Assembly: GCF_023347235.1 (NCBI RefSeq) | Contig: NZ_CP094467.1 | Coordinates: 62,001-126,000 of the forward strand | DNA from: Faecalibacterium sp. I4-1-79 | GTDB taxonomy: Bacteria; Bacillota; Clostridia; Oscillospirales; Ruminococcaceae | DNA: 64,000 nucleotides | Direction: 5' to 3' | Notes under the pieces: generated by a model | What the model was told of the DNA's origin: nothing | Database searches by the model: none | The model's input: only the letters and a program-made list of their open reading frames with translations | In this document: positions 24,998 through 32,163 of the stretch, piece after piece | Position numbering within the stretch: position 1 is the stretch's first letter | How the letters are laid out: each line of letters starts with the position of its first letter | Made by a program: the position numbers and the translations under genes

Positions 24998-25404
24998 AAT
25001 TTACTACATGATATCCTGCGTTAGATATGTAAGGAAGGCCTATTACAGGTCGATGGAGTAGGCCAAAGTACAAAGTATAAAAGCGTTAAGTAAAATTTTG
25101 CGCTGATTCTTACGCTGACTTTTCGGGATTTACGCTGAAAACGCGCAATCGTGCGAACAAAGCGCGAATAAATCCAGCTGACCGCGAATAAACTGCGAAC
25201 CAAAATCGCACGGGCGTGCATTTTTTATGCGTGGGAAGGTGCAACGTGAAAGTGAGAATTTGCAAAAATGAACTGTAATACGATTGAATTTTGGAAAAGT
25301 GGAATCGCACGCTGGAATGCACGCGTGCAATGTTGCCGGAATAAAAGTCAGCGATAAAAACGCGCGCCGCGCGATTAGCAGTTTTACCGCGTGTTTTCTA
25401 AGGC
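24998..25404. other. Gene-free stretch with TTACGCTGA repeats
   Basis: No gene seen. It contains repeated TTACGCTGA words (about 25092-25138), which also occur at about 8497-8516 before the first DUF6061 gene, and the GC-rich hairpin at 25358-25397. Confidence 0.4.
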
Positions 25405-25653
25405 TCAATCTTCCAGCCTACTGTGGTCGCAGCCGAGGGAAAGATAATGCTCCATCTCCTCTCTCAGCACCATCTGTGCGTACTCCAAGGGCTCATTGTA
25501 GAGCAGCCAGTCCAGTTCTGCCCGCTGTGCCAGGGTGCTGCCGTACTCATCCTCGACGGCGATGCAGTCGATGGCAAGAGTGGTGCCATCCTTGAACCGG
25601 GCTTCCACTTGGTTGGTGTCCATGTTGTAGCGGCAGGAAAGCAATTTTGTCAT
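25405..25653 (-). CDS. DUF6061-like small protein, copy 2
   Basis: An 82-residue protein almost identical in pattern to the product of 8565-8813 (TKLLSCRYNMDT, GTTLAIDCIAVEDEYG, AQRAELDWLLYNEPLEYAQMVL). ATG 25653 has GGAGG 8 nt upstream. Function unknown. The flanking DNA, including the downstream hairpin and the upstream arm sites and att core, is also shared with copy 1, so the whole block was duplicated with island ends rather than the gene alone. Confidence 0.7.
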   Translation of the reverse strand: MTKLLSCRYNMDTNQVEARFKDGTTLAIDCIAVEDEYGSTLAQRAELDWLLYNEPLEYAQMVLREEMEHYLSLGCDHSRLED

Positions 25654-25754
25654 AATAGTATCCTCCAAGACTTGATTTATGGTGTGCGGTCACTCGAACC
25701 AATGCCGTCAAGTCGTTGTCGGATGAAGTGGTTTTTAGTTTGTCCGGGAGTAAG

Positions 25755-25783
25755 TGCACGGTTTCTGCACGGTTTTTGCACGG
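25755..25783 (+). repeat. TGCACGG triplicate, right island end
   Basis: Same three-word arrangement as 9266-9294, followed by ACGTGCAAAGGGTGCAAA words. Likely integrase arm sites. Confidence 0.55.
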
Positions 25784-25924
25784 TTTCAAAACGTGCAAAG
25801 GGTGCAAATTGTTGCAAAATCGAACAAAGGGTGCAGAAACTCGAAGTTCAAAACCTGCGATACATCGCAAAGAAATAACGTTAAAACGTAACTTCCAAAA
25901 ATTGAGGGAATCGCCCGGCGTGCG

Positions 25925-25969
25925 CTACGAATCAGTAGGCCGGGGGTTCGAGTCCCTTCCATCGCACCA
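25925..25969 (+). other. tRNA-Arg(ACG) 3' fragment, attachment core 2
   Basis: Identical over 45 nt to 9166-9210 and in the same orientation. The upstream sequence again does not form the 5' half of a tRNA, so neither copy is an intact gene. The intact tRNA must be outside this window or lost. Confidence 0.85.
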
Positions 25970-25976
25970 AACCATG

Positions 25977-26020
25977 AAAATCCGAACCTTTTCTCAATAG
26001 GAGAAGGGTTCGGATTTTTT
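25977..26020 (+). terminator. Terminator after att core 2
   Basis: AAATCCGAACCTTTTCTC pairs with GAGAAGGGTTCGGATTT (one G-T/A mismatch pair), followed by a T run. Probably the original terminator of the tRNA gene. Confidence 0.85.
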
Positions 26021-26142
26021 GTTTTCTTCGGAAATGACAATTCAGGCTCGTTCCAAACGGCTGTGTGTCCGAAACCTTACCAAAAAAACGTGTAACGAAA
26101 GTCACAACTGTAAAGGTGCCGTAAGGCGGAAAGGACACGAGT

Positions 26143-26394
26143 ATGAAGTACGATGAAAGAACCTGCAAATTCAACATGGACACCGGTTTCGTGGAGCTGC
26201 TGCTCCGGGATGGGAGAATGATCTCCATTGACTGCACTGGGGTCGAGGATGAATTGGACGTTACCATGGCACAGCGGTCAGAACTGGACTATCTCATCTA
26301 CAATGACCCGCTGGGCTATGCAGATTTGATTCTGAATGGCGATCCGAAGGAATATTTGAAAAACGTAACTGGGAGCCACAGGCTGGAAATCTAA
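26143..26394 (+). CDS. DUF6061-like small protein, copy 3
   Basis: An 83-residue diverged relative of the two island copies, with the same frame CKFNMDT, DGRMISIDCTGVEDE, AQRSELDYLIYNDPLGYA. It is on the opposite strand and outside the island, to the right of att core 2. AAAGGA lies 7 nt before the ATG. Function unknown. A strong terminator follows 3 nt after the stop, so it is a single-gene unit. Confidence 0.7.
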   Translation: MKYDERTCKFNMDTGFVELLLRDGRMISIDCTGVEDELDVTMAQRSELDYLIYNDPLGYADLILNGDPKEYLKNVTGSHRLEI

Positions 26395-26397
26395 ATG

Positions 26398-26445
26398 AAT
26401 GCTGGACAATACCATTTTTGAGCTGGTGTTGTCCAGCATTTTTTG
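26398..26445 (+). terminator. Terminator after DUF6061 copy 3
   Basis: AATGCTGGACAATACCA pairs with TGGTGTTGTCCAGCATT and is followed by T5. Confidence 0.9.
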
Positions 26446-26593
26446 GAGACCGTCCCAATAGTTGTGTAAACCGCCGGAGAGGTGTAAAATTGAACCGATC
26501 CATAAAAAGTAGACAATAGACAAAAAGCCTCCCCGTGTAGGATAATAGAACTACACGAGGAGGTTTTGCTATGTCCGGAAAATACGTAAATCG
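26446..26593. other. Possible insertion-sequence scar with a hairpin
   Basis: GAGACCGTCCCAATAGTTGTGTAAA resembles the end of an IS256-group element (written as a pattern, not verified). After it, CCTCCCCGTGTAG / CTACACGAGGAGG forms a strong hairpin (26528-26563), followed by a ribosome-site-like GAGG and an ATG frame that runs into the 3' end of the sirtuin gene. It may be the start of a truncated transposase. The hairpin could also terminate the sirtuin operon. Confidence 0.3.
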
Positions 26594-27430
26594 TTATGCC
26601 TCGCACGCCTCCCGGAGAGCAGGCAGCAACTCATCCAGCCGCCCGTCCAGTCCGAAGGACTTCTCTTTGATATTGTCCGCAATGTAGACCTCGCCCAGAT
26701 TGATGGTCACATAAGTGGCGTTTGGCTCGCTGGCCACCAGACGCATCATCGGGGCCTTGATCAGCTGATTGCGCCAGCCAATGCCCAGCTCCAGAACCAC
26801 CAGTTTCTTCCCGTGGTAGGTTTTCAGAAAGTTTTGAAACCGTGCTTGGGCAGCGGTATCCGGAATCATTCTCTGACCTGCGCCCATGTGGATGTCCATG
26901 GGACCTCCGCACTTGGGACAGCGCGGCACCAACTCTGTAGGCACATGGCAGCCCTGTTCGGCAGCCGATAATTTTTCGGCCACCTCTAAACTTGAATAGA
27001 GGGTGTCGTGGCAGGGGCGGGCACACTGCATCGTAAACCAGTTGCCCTCGATCTCATAGATTTTCGTCGGATCGAAGCCACACAGTTCAAAGTGACCTTC
27101 TCCGTTTGATGTGACGACAAAGTAATCTTTCTCTCCCACAATGGCCTTCAAATCGTTCATCACCGGCGTAGGCCGGTACTGCCCGCAGTAATGATGGATG
27201 AGCCGAGCCCAGAAAGCCCACTTTTCCTCCTCAGAGGGCCATCCGGCCATCATGCCCTGCAAAATACAACGTAAGCCGTATTTTTGTTTGAAATCTCCAA
27301 ACAATTCATCAAAGGCAACATTGTCTGCGAACAAATGCAGTCCTTCGGTGATGGACAGTCCGTTACTGGCCCCGATCAGGATAGCGTCCGCTTCTCTGAA
27401 TTTTTCCGCAATAGGATTCCAATCAATCAT
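26594..27430 (-). CDS. Sirtuin-like NAD-dependent enzyme 1 (divergent active site)
   Basis: A 278-residue Sir2-fold protein. The Rossmann glycine motif is IGASNGLSITEG (19-30). The zinc site is C136-A-R-P-C140 and C171-P-K-C174. The NAD-binding and catalytic region differs from both classical sirtuins (TQNVD ... LHG) and SirTM (TTNVD ... QG): it reads TSNGEGHF (N109, E111) and EIEGNW with Glu128 where a classical sirtuin has the catalytic His. Retained N109, Rossmann and zinc features argue it still binds NAD+, perhaps as an ADP-ribosyltransferase or as a catalytically altered partner. It is the last gene of a three-sirtuin operon, 16 nt after sirtuin 2. AAAGGGG lies 9 nt before its ATG. Confidence 0.85.
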   Translation of the reverse strand: MIDWNPIAEKFREADAILIGASNGLSITEGLHLFADNVAFDELFGDFKQKYGLRCILQGMMAGWPSEEEKWAFWARLIHHYCGQYRPTPVMNDLKAIVGEKDYFVVTSNGEGHFELCGFDPTKIYEIEGNWFTMQCARPCHDTLYSSLEVAEKLSAAEQGCHVPTELVPRCPKCGGPMDIHMGAGQRMIPDTAAQARFQNFLKTYHGKKLVVLELGIGWRNQLIKAPMMRLVASEPNATYVTINLGEVYIADNIKEKSFGLDGRLDELLPALREACEA

Positions 27431-27446
27431 ATTCGTTCGCCCCTTT

Positions 27447-28328
27447 CTATTTTATGCTTGTTGCGATGGATCGCGCCTGTCGGAGGGCGGCCAGAGTTTC
27501 CGCCAAATCTCCTTGCAGATACAGGCTGCGTCCCCGCAAATGCTCTGGCGCATGGGACGCCTCTTTGTTGAGGCGGGCGTAAAAAACATTTTCGTTTTTG
27601 GCAGTAAGTTCCCAGAAAGGTAGTTTGATGATACTGGGCGTCATCTCACCCACGCCAAGTTCCAACAGCAGGACTTTTTTGTCGGACTGATCCATTATCC
27701 AATGTCGCAGGAAGCTATGGTAGCGGTGCAGACTATCCTGCCAGAAGGTTCCCTCCAGGAAGGTATCATCTCGTACCCAGGGCACTAGCACCCGCCCGCA
27801 ATCCGGGCAACGAGGAACAGCTTCCTCCGGCAGGCGAACACCTGCCAAGCAACCAGTCAGCTCCTTCACCAGCTCGCGGTTTTCCCAAATATCATCCCGG
27901 CAAGGCTGACTGCATTGGCAGTAGCTAAAGTCTCCCTGAAAGGCGCAGATTTGTTTCTGGGGAAATACCCGAAAAAACTGCTGATCCACATTGGTGGTCA
28001 GCACAAAAGCAGGTTTGTCCGCAACAAGCGCCTGTAGGTCCAGATAGGGCTGCCCGGTAGGGGCTTCCCACAGGAAGCGCATATATTGGCTGTAATACCC
28101 CCACTGTTCCCCATAGCTGGAAAAGCAATGGTAGAATCCAGCCAGCGGGGAGGTGAAGCCATACTGTTCGCGAAAGGGCGCCAGCGCCTCCGAAAGTGCT
28201 GGAGACCAATGGTAGTGGTCGTATCCGGCCGCGCTGGACAGGCCGGAGCCGCCTCCGATCACAACGGCATCTGCTTGATCAATACGCTCGGCAAGTTCCT
28301 GAAGCGCCGCTTGGTTTCCAATCCTCAT
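27447..28328 (-). CDS. SirTM-like sirtuin 2
   Basis: A 293-residue Sir2-fold protein of the SirTM (class M) type, whose characterised members are ADP-ribosyltransferases linked to macrodomains. GGGSGLSSAAG (25-35) is the NAD Rossmann loop; TTNVD (111-115) keeps the NAD-contacting Asn and Asp; the classical catalytic His is replaced by Gln131 (AFQGDF), as in SirTM. Zinc ligands are C139, C143, C174 and C177. LLLELGVGEMTPSIIKLPFWEL is the characteristic SirTM C-terminal strand. Its ATG overlaps the stop of sirtuin 3 (ATGA), so it is translationally coupled. No macrodomain, GcvH-like or LplA gene is nearby. Confidence 0.88.
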   Translation of the reverse strand: MRIGNQAALQELAERIDQADAVVIGGGSGLSSAAGYDHYHWSPALSEALAPFREQYGFTSPLAGFYHCFSSYGEQWGYYSQYMRFLWEAPTGQPYLDLQALVADKPAFVLTTNVDQQFFRVFPQKQICAFQGDFSYCQCSQPCRDDIWENRELVKELTGCLAGVRLPEEAVPRCPDCGRVLVPWVRDDTFLEGTFWQDSLHRYHSFLRHWIMDQSDKKVLLLELGVGEMTPSIIKLPFWELTAKNENVFYARLNKEASHAPEHLRGRSLYLQGDLAETLAALRQARSIATSIK

Positions 28329-29305
28329 TGATCGTTATCTCCGTTTTCCATGGTGTCCCGTGCATCCCGTAGTACTTGAGCAATGTCGGCCACAATGGTC
28401 ATGCCCTTGTCCTCCAACTGCTTGGGAAGGAAGTCATACTTGTTGTTGATCGCAATATATCGAGCATGGGGAAAGCTGAGGGTCAGGTTCCAGAAAGGCT
28501 CCTGAATGAACATGGGAGTCATTCGGCCAACGCCCAGCTCTAGGAACAGGATTTTACTGTCTTTGTGTTCCAGTACATAGCGAGAAATTTTTTCGTACTG
28601 TTCTTCGTATTTCTTTCCTTGCAGGAAATTCCCATATCCTCGCACCCATGGGAATGCCTCGCCGCCGCAGTGAGGGCACCGGGGAATAAGATCTGTGGGG
28701 ATCTTCGTGCCATCCCCCATAGCGGCCACCATATCAGCCACCGGTTTTACCGCATCCCAGGTGTCATCGGTACAGCAGGCGGCGCACTGGAAGAACCGGT
28801 GATCTCCTTGGATCTCCGCCACCTTCGCCTCCGGGTAAAGTTTGACAAACTGGGTATCCTGGTTGGTGGTGAGGATGAAGAAGTCCTTGCCCTTCAGCAA
28901 AGCGTCCAGATTCAGATAGGGATGACGCACAGGTGCGGTCTGGGTGGTATGAAGGAAGGTGGCGAGATACCCCCAATACTCTTCCCGGGTCTTCCAGGGG
29001 TGACCCATCCCTGCAAAAGCACCTTTGAAGTGGTACTTCTCAGCAAAAGGCCGGAAGTATTTGCGGTAGGAGTCGTTGTCCTCGTAGTAAAAATCTCCGC
29101 CGCCGGCAGCGGACAGACCGGAGGCTCCGCCCACTACCACACAGTCGGCTTCCTTTATCTCCTGTACCAACCGATCGATCTGGTCGCTGTACGGTAGCGG
29201 CTTTTTGTCAGTCAGCTGATAAGGCGTACTGCCGGAAGCATAGATAGGATAGTACTTGGAATAATTCATCTGGGTCTGCATGACCAAATCATCATAGAAG
29301 TTCAT
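28325..29305 (-). CDS. SirTM-like sirtuin 3 (first gene of operon)
   Basis: A 326-residue SirTM-type protein with about 40 extra N-terminal residues compared with its neighbours (rich in Tyr and polar residues). VVGGASGLSAAGG (57-69) binds NAD; TTNQD (146-150) carries Asn148 and Asp150; Gln166 (EIQGDH) replaces the classical His; zinc ligands are C174, C177, C210 and C213. LFLELGVGRMTPMFIQEPFW matches the family C-terminal strand. ATG 29305 is preferred because AAAGGA is 9 nt upstream; an ATG 12 nt earlier is too close to it. It is driven by a well-formed promoter that faces away from the Rrf2 gene. Confidence 0.88.
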   Translation of the reverse strand: MNFYDDLVMQTQMNYSKYYPIYASGSTPYQLTDKKPLPYSDQIDRLVQEIKEADCVVVGGASGLSAAGGGDFYYEDNDSYRKYFRPFAEKYHFKGAFAGMGHPWKTREEYWGYLATFLHTTQTAPVRHPYLNLDALLKGKDFFILTTNQDTQFVKLYPEAKVAEIQGDHRFFQCAACCTDDTWDAVKPVADMVAAMGDGTKIPTDLIPRCPHCGGEAFPWVRGYGNFLQGKKYEEQYEKISRYVLEHKDSKILFLELGVGRMTPMFIQEPFWNLTLSFPHARYIAINNKYDFLPKQLEDKGMTIVADIAQVLRDARDTMENGDNDQ

Positions 29306-29328
29306 TGTCGTCATTCCTTTCAAGTGGG

Positions 29329-29407
29329 TGTTATTTTTATTCTTACTTCAAATGATTTTAGCATCCTCTTGCGTCACTGTCAATATGCTGTTATAATAAA
29401 AATAACA
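29329..29407. promoter_or_regulatory. Divergent promoters with 13-bp inverted operator arms
   Basis: For the sirtuin operon (minus): TTGACA at 29378-29383 and TAAAAT at 29355-29360, 17 nt apart. For rrf2 (plus): TTGCGT at 29369-29374 and TATAAT at 29392-29397, 17 nt apart. The perfect inverted repeat TGTTATTTTTATT (29329-29341) / AATAAAAATAACA (29395-29407) places one arm just downstream of each -10 box. This is the layout expected for an Rrf2 protein that controls both its own gene and the sirtuins. Confidence 0.75.
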
Positions 29408-29432
29408 TCAAAGCAAAAAAGGAGATCAGGCT

Positions 29433-29858
29433 ATGAAATATCCCACCCGCCTTAGCGATGCTGTTCATATTCTGGCTTTTATCGCTCTGTACCCAGACTG
29501 CGATCTGACCAGCAACAAGCTGGCAGAGAGCATTCAGACGAATCCTGCCTATGTGCGCCAGCTCATGTCCGCCTTGCGGAAGGGAGGGCTGCTGGTCAGC
29601 GTGAAGGGACATCCCCGCCCCGCTCTGGCTCGTGAGCCGGAGAAGATCACTCTGCTGGATGCCTATCGGGCAGTAGAGGGCAACAAGCCCCTGCTCCATC
29701 AGGACATTCACACCAATCCTGCCTGTGGCGTGGGCGTAAATATTCAACTGGTGCTGCGGGATTTTTACTTGGACATTCAAAAAACAGCGGAACAAAGAAT
29801 GCAAGAGATCACGCTGAAAGATGTGCTGGAACAGTACAAAGCCAGGATACCTCTATGA
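29433..29858 (+). CDS. Rrf2-family transcriptional regulator
   Basis: A 141-residue winged-helix repressor. KYPTRLSDAVHILAFIALYP and LAESIQTNPAYVRQLMSALRKGGLLVSVKG are the standard Rrf2 DNA-binding segments; ITLLDAYRAVEG is the dimer helix. The three cysteines that hold an iron-sulfur cluster in IscR/NsrR are not there; only one Cys lies in that region (NPACGVG) and one near residue 24 (YPDCDL). It therefore more likely resembles the HypR/YwnA-like members that sense oxidants or small molecules directly. AAGGAG precedes ATG 29433. It is divergent from the three sirtuin genes and shares their control region. Confidence 0.88.
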   Translation: MKYPTRLSDAVHILAFIALYPDCDLTSNKLAESIQTNPAYVRQLMSALRKGGLLVSVKGHPRPALAREPEKITLLDAYRAVEGNKPLLHQDIHTNPACGVGVNIQLVLRDFYLDIQKTAEQRMQEITLKDVLEQYKARIPL

Positions 29859-29936
29859 TGAGAGCTACCATTCTAAAGGGTGTTTGAGCGAATACAGTCT
29901 GAACCATGGATTAGAAGATCAAATACAAAACAAAAA

Positions 29937-29964
29937 CAGGGTGCGTCCACCCGGACGCACCCTG
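29937..29964 (-). terminator. Terminator downstream of the recombinase fragment (minus)
   Basis: CAGGGTGCGTCC-ACCC-GGACGCACCCTG; on the minus strand it is followed by TTTTTGTTTTG. Confidence 0.8.
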
Positions 29965-30065
29965 CCAAAGACCACAGACGATAACGATATGTACAGCAGG
30001 GCGTTCCCCGTAGCAGAGTTCCCATAAAATAGTATTTGCAAAAGCTCCCGAAATGGGGAAGATTT

Positions 30066-30094
30066 GGCGTGACTTCGGTCACGCCTTTTCTTTT
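30066..30094 (+). terminator. Hairpin terminator near the left end of the outer element
   Basis: GGCGTGAC-TTCG-GTCACGCC followed by TTTTCTTTT. It overlaps the stop codon of the minus-strand recombinase fragment and would stop transcripts coming from rrf2. Confidence 0.7.
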
Positions 30095-31626
30095 GCTTCC
30101 AGTTCATCCAGAGGGATGTACCCCAGCCCATCGTACTTGATATGGATGTGCTGCACCCGCTTTCCGCTGGACTTATCCGGGGCATCCACATAGATGGCCG
30201 ACACCAGTTCACGGAGAGCATAAGGGGTGAGTTCTTCAATATGAACGTACTTGTGCGCTTTCTGGACGAACTTTTCAATATTCTCGATCTGCTGTTCCTG
30301 TACTTCAATTTCCTGCTGGATGGAGAGAACTTCCTCTTCCAGCTGCTTCTGTTCGGCATCGTAGCTCTGACTCATCATGTCGAAGCGGTCATCGCTAAGC
30401 TTTCCGTTAACATTGTCCTCGTAAATCTTCATGAACAGCCGTTTGAGGTCTGCGATCCGCTTCTCATTCCGGGCAAGCTGCTTCTTCAGGACAGTCAGCT
30501 TTTCGGTGCTTTCCACCCGAAGCTGCTCCTCCATGACCTTGCGGAAGTAGTCCTCATGACAGAGGATGTAGTCCGTCACCCGCTGAACATGGCTTAGCAC
30601 ACGGCCCTCCAAAACCTTTACCCGGATGAAGTGTCCCTTGCACTTGCTCCCGTTCTTCTTGTGCAGAGAGCAATCAAAGAAGTCTTGACTGAAGTCCCTG
30701 TGATTGGACGAACCATATTGCATCTTGGAACCGCAGTCAGCGCAGTAGACCATACCGGAGAAAATGCTGCTCTTGCCTGTCCGGGTCATGCGGTGACGCT
30801 GGCTACGAATCTCCTGAACCTTTTCAAACACATCATCGTCAATAATGCGCTCATGTGTATCCGGGAAGATAGCCTGATTTTCCACGGGATTCAGATGTCT
30901 CTTTTTATCCCAGATAGAGTTAGTATAGGTCTTAAAGTTGACTGTGCAGCCAGTGTACTCCAGGCGTTCCAGAATCGAACTTACTGCTCTTTTATCCCAG
31001 CGATAAGGGTCTTCCGGGGCGGGTGAGTTCGTACTCAGGCCATGGCTCAACTTATAGGCGGTGGGAGTCAGAACTTTGTCCACCCACAGTTGGTTTGCAA
31101 TTTGGGTCGGGCCACGGCCTTCCATGCACATGGAGAAGATGCGCTTCACGATTGCAGCCGCTTCTGGATCAACAAGCCAATGTTTCAGGTTCTCCGGGTC
31201 TTTCACATAGCCGTACGGCACATTGACCGTCAGCGGTACTCCACGCTCTCCCTTGGCCTTCTGAACAGCCCGAATCTTGCGGCTGGTATCACGGGCGTAA
31301 AACTCGTTGAACCAGTTCTTAATGCCCGCAAAATCGTTGTTTACGCTGTTCGGGTCAATGGTGTCGTAGTTGTCGTTAATGGCAATGTAGCGAACGCCAT
31401 ACTGGGGAAAAGTGAAGTTTGTGTACAGACCTGTCAAGGCAGAATTGCGTCCCAGTCGGGACAAATCCTTCGTGATAACGATTCCTACACGCCCCGCTTC
31501 AATCTCGACCAGCATACTCTGAAAGCCGGGGCGGTCGTAGTTCGTGCCGGAATATCCATCGTCCACAAAGAACACCGGGTTCGGAAAGTGATTCTTCTTA
31601 GCGTATTCCAGAAGAATAGCCTTCTG
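30079..31626 (-). pseudogene. Large serine recombinase, C-terminal part (5' end separated by insertion)
   Basis: About 515 codons of a TnpX-type large serine recombinase. Present are the rest of the catalytic domain (DDGYSGTNYDRPGF, TKDLSRLGRN), the recombinase domain (PYGYVKDPENLKHWLVDPEAA, ILERLEYTGCTVNFK), a zinc ribbon (GMVYCADCGSKMQYG ... CSLHKKNGSKCKGH) and a long coiled coil. The first 30 residues with the nucleophilic serine are missing; upstream in frame one meets QKAILLEYAKKN and then a TGA from foreign sequence. The missing N-terminus is at 51472-51563. It cannot make an active enzyme in this form. Confidence 0.9.
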
Positions 31627-31758
31627 AGATGGAATTTGTCAAGGGGCTTTTCTGCAAAACACAATGTTTCTGAAAATAGCGTTCAAAATATATGCAGAGC
31701 CGTTAGTCCGCAGAGGATGCGAATTATCGGCTCAATGGTTTTCTTTTATTTGTAATCA

Positions 31759-32121
31759 TTACTTTTCCAATTCCAGATATTCTTGTCCCATGAAGAAGAT
31801 TTTCAATTCGTTTTGATCTACTTCTATCTCAAATTCTACACTACTATTTCCCTGTGTAACACAGATTATATCCGAGTAAGAAAAACTATAATATGCGTCA
31901 CCGCAGGATAGACCCGAATCGGGCATATCTTTACTCACAGCAAGTTCCCCGTTTTCTTGAAAGGTAAATATCTCCTCAGCATTTGCATCCTTCCATGTGC
32001 CAATAATATCTTTTTCGTTCTGAATGCGATTTACTTTACCAACACATACAATGGCAAGTATAACTGCACCAACAGTCAAAGCAATGCCTGCAACTCTCTT
32101 TACCAGTTTCTTTTTACGCAA
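31759..32121 (-). CDS. Small membrane-anchored or secreted protein of unknown function
   Basis: A 120-residue protein with a basic N-terminus (MRKKKLVKR) and one hydrophobic segment (residues about 9-28), then a predicted small beta-rich domain: IIGTWKDANAEEIFTFQENGELAVS resembles the lipocalin-like DUF5640 type fold. No lipobox cysteine is seen in the right place (VCVGKV is inside the hydrophobic core). It lies 42 nt downstream of the ABC permease gene and is probably in its operon, so an accessory or immunity role with the transporter is possible. Function not recognised. Confidence 0.6.
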   Translation of the reverse strand: MRKKKLVKRVAGIALTVGAVILAIVCVGKVNRIQNEKDIIGTWKDANAEEIFTFQENGELAVSKDMPDSGLSCGDAYYSFSYSDIICVTQGNSSVEFEIEVDQNELKIFFMGQEYLELEK

Positions 32122-32163
32122 TTTCTATTACCTCTGTTTCAGTTGCTTTGTTAGATTGAATGA

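Larger units (their letters stand above)
9211..25969. mobile_element. tRNA-Arg-targeted genomic island, about 16.8 kb
   Basis: The island is bounded by two identical att cores in the same orientation. It starts with a tyrosine integrase pointing at the left core and carries an excisionase-like protein, MobV relaxase, primase, helicase, XRE regulator, a MobV oriT and then the exopolysaccharide genes, ending with DUF6061. TGCACGG repeats occur just inside both ends (9266-9294 and 25755-25783). The left core is itself preceded by another DUF6061 plus arm-site block, so this may be the second of two tandem islands. Whether the polysaccharide genes are true cargo or older neighbours is an inference. 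Confidence 0.6.

Noticed and set aside
26570-26688. Short plus-strand frame starting ATGTCCGGAAAATACG as a gene
   Set aside because: It has a good ribosome site but runs antisense into the sirtuin 1 gene and stops early; at most the start of a destroyed transposase.
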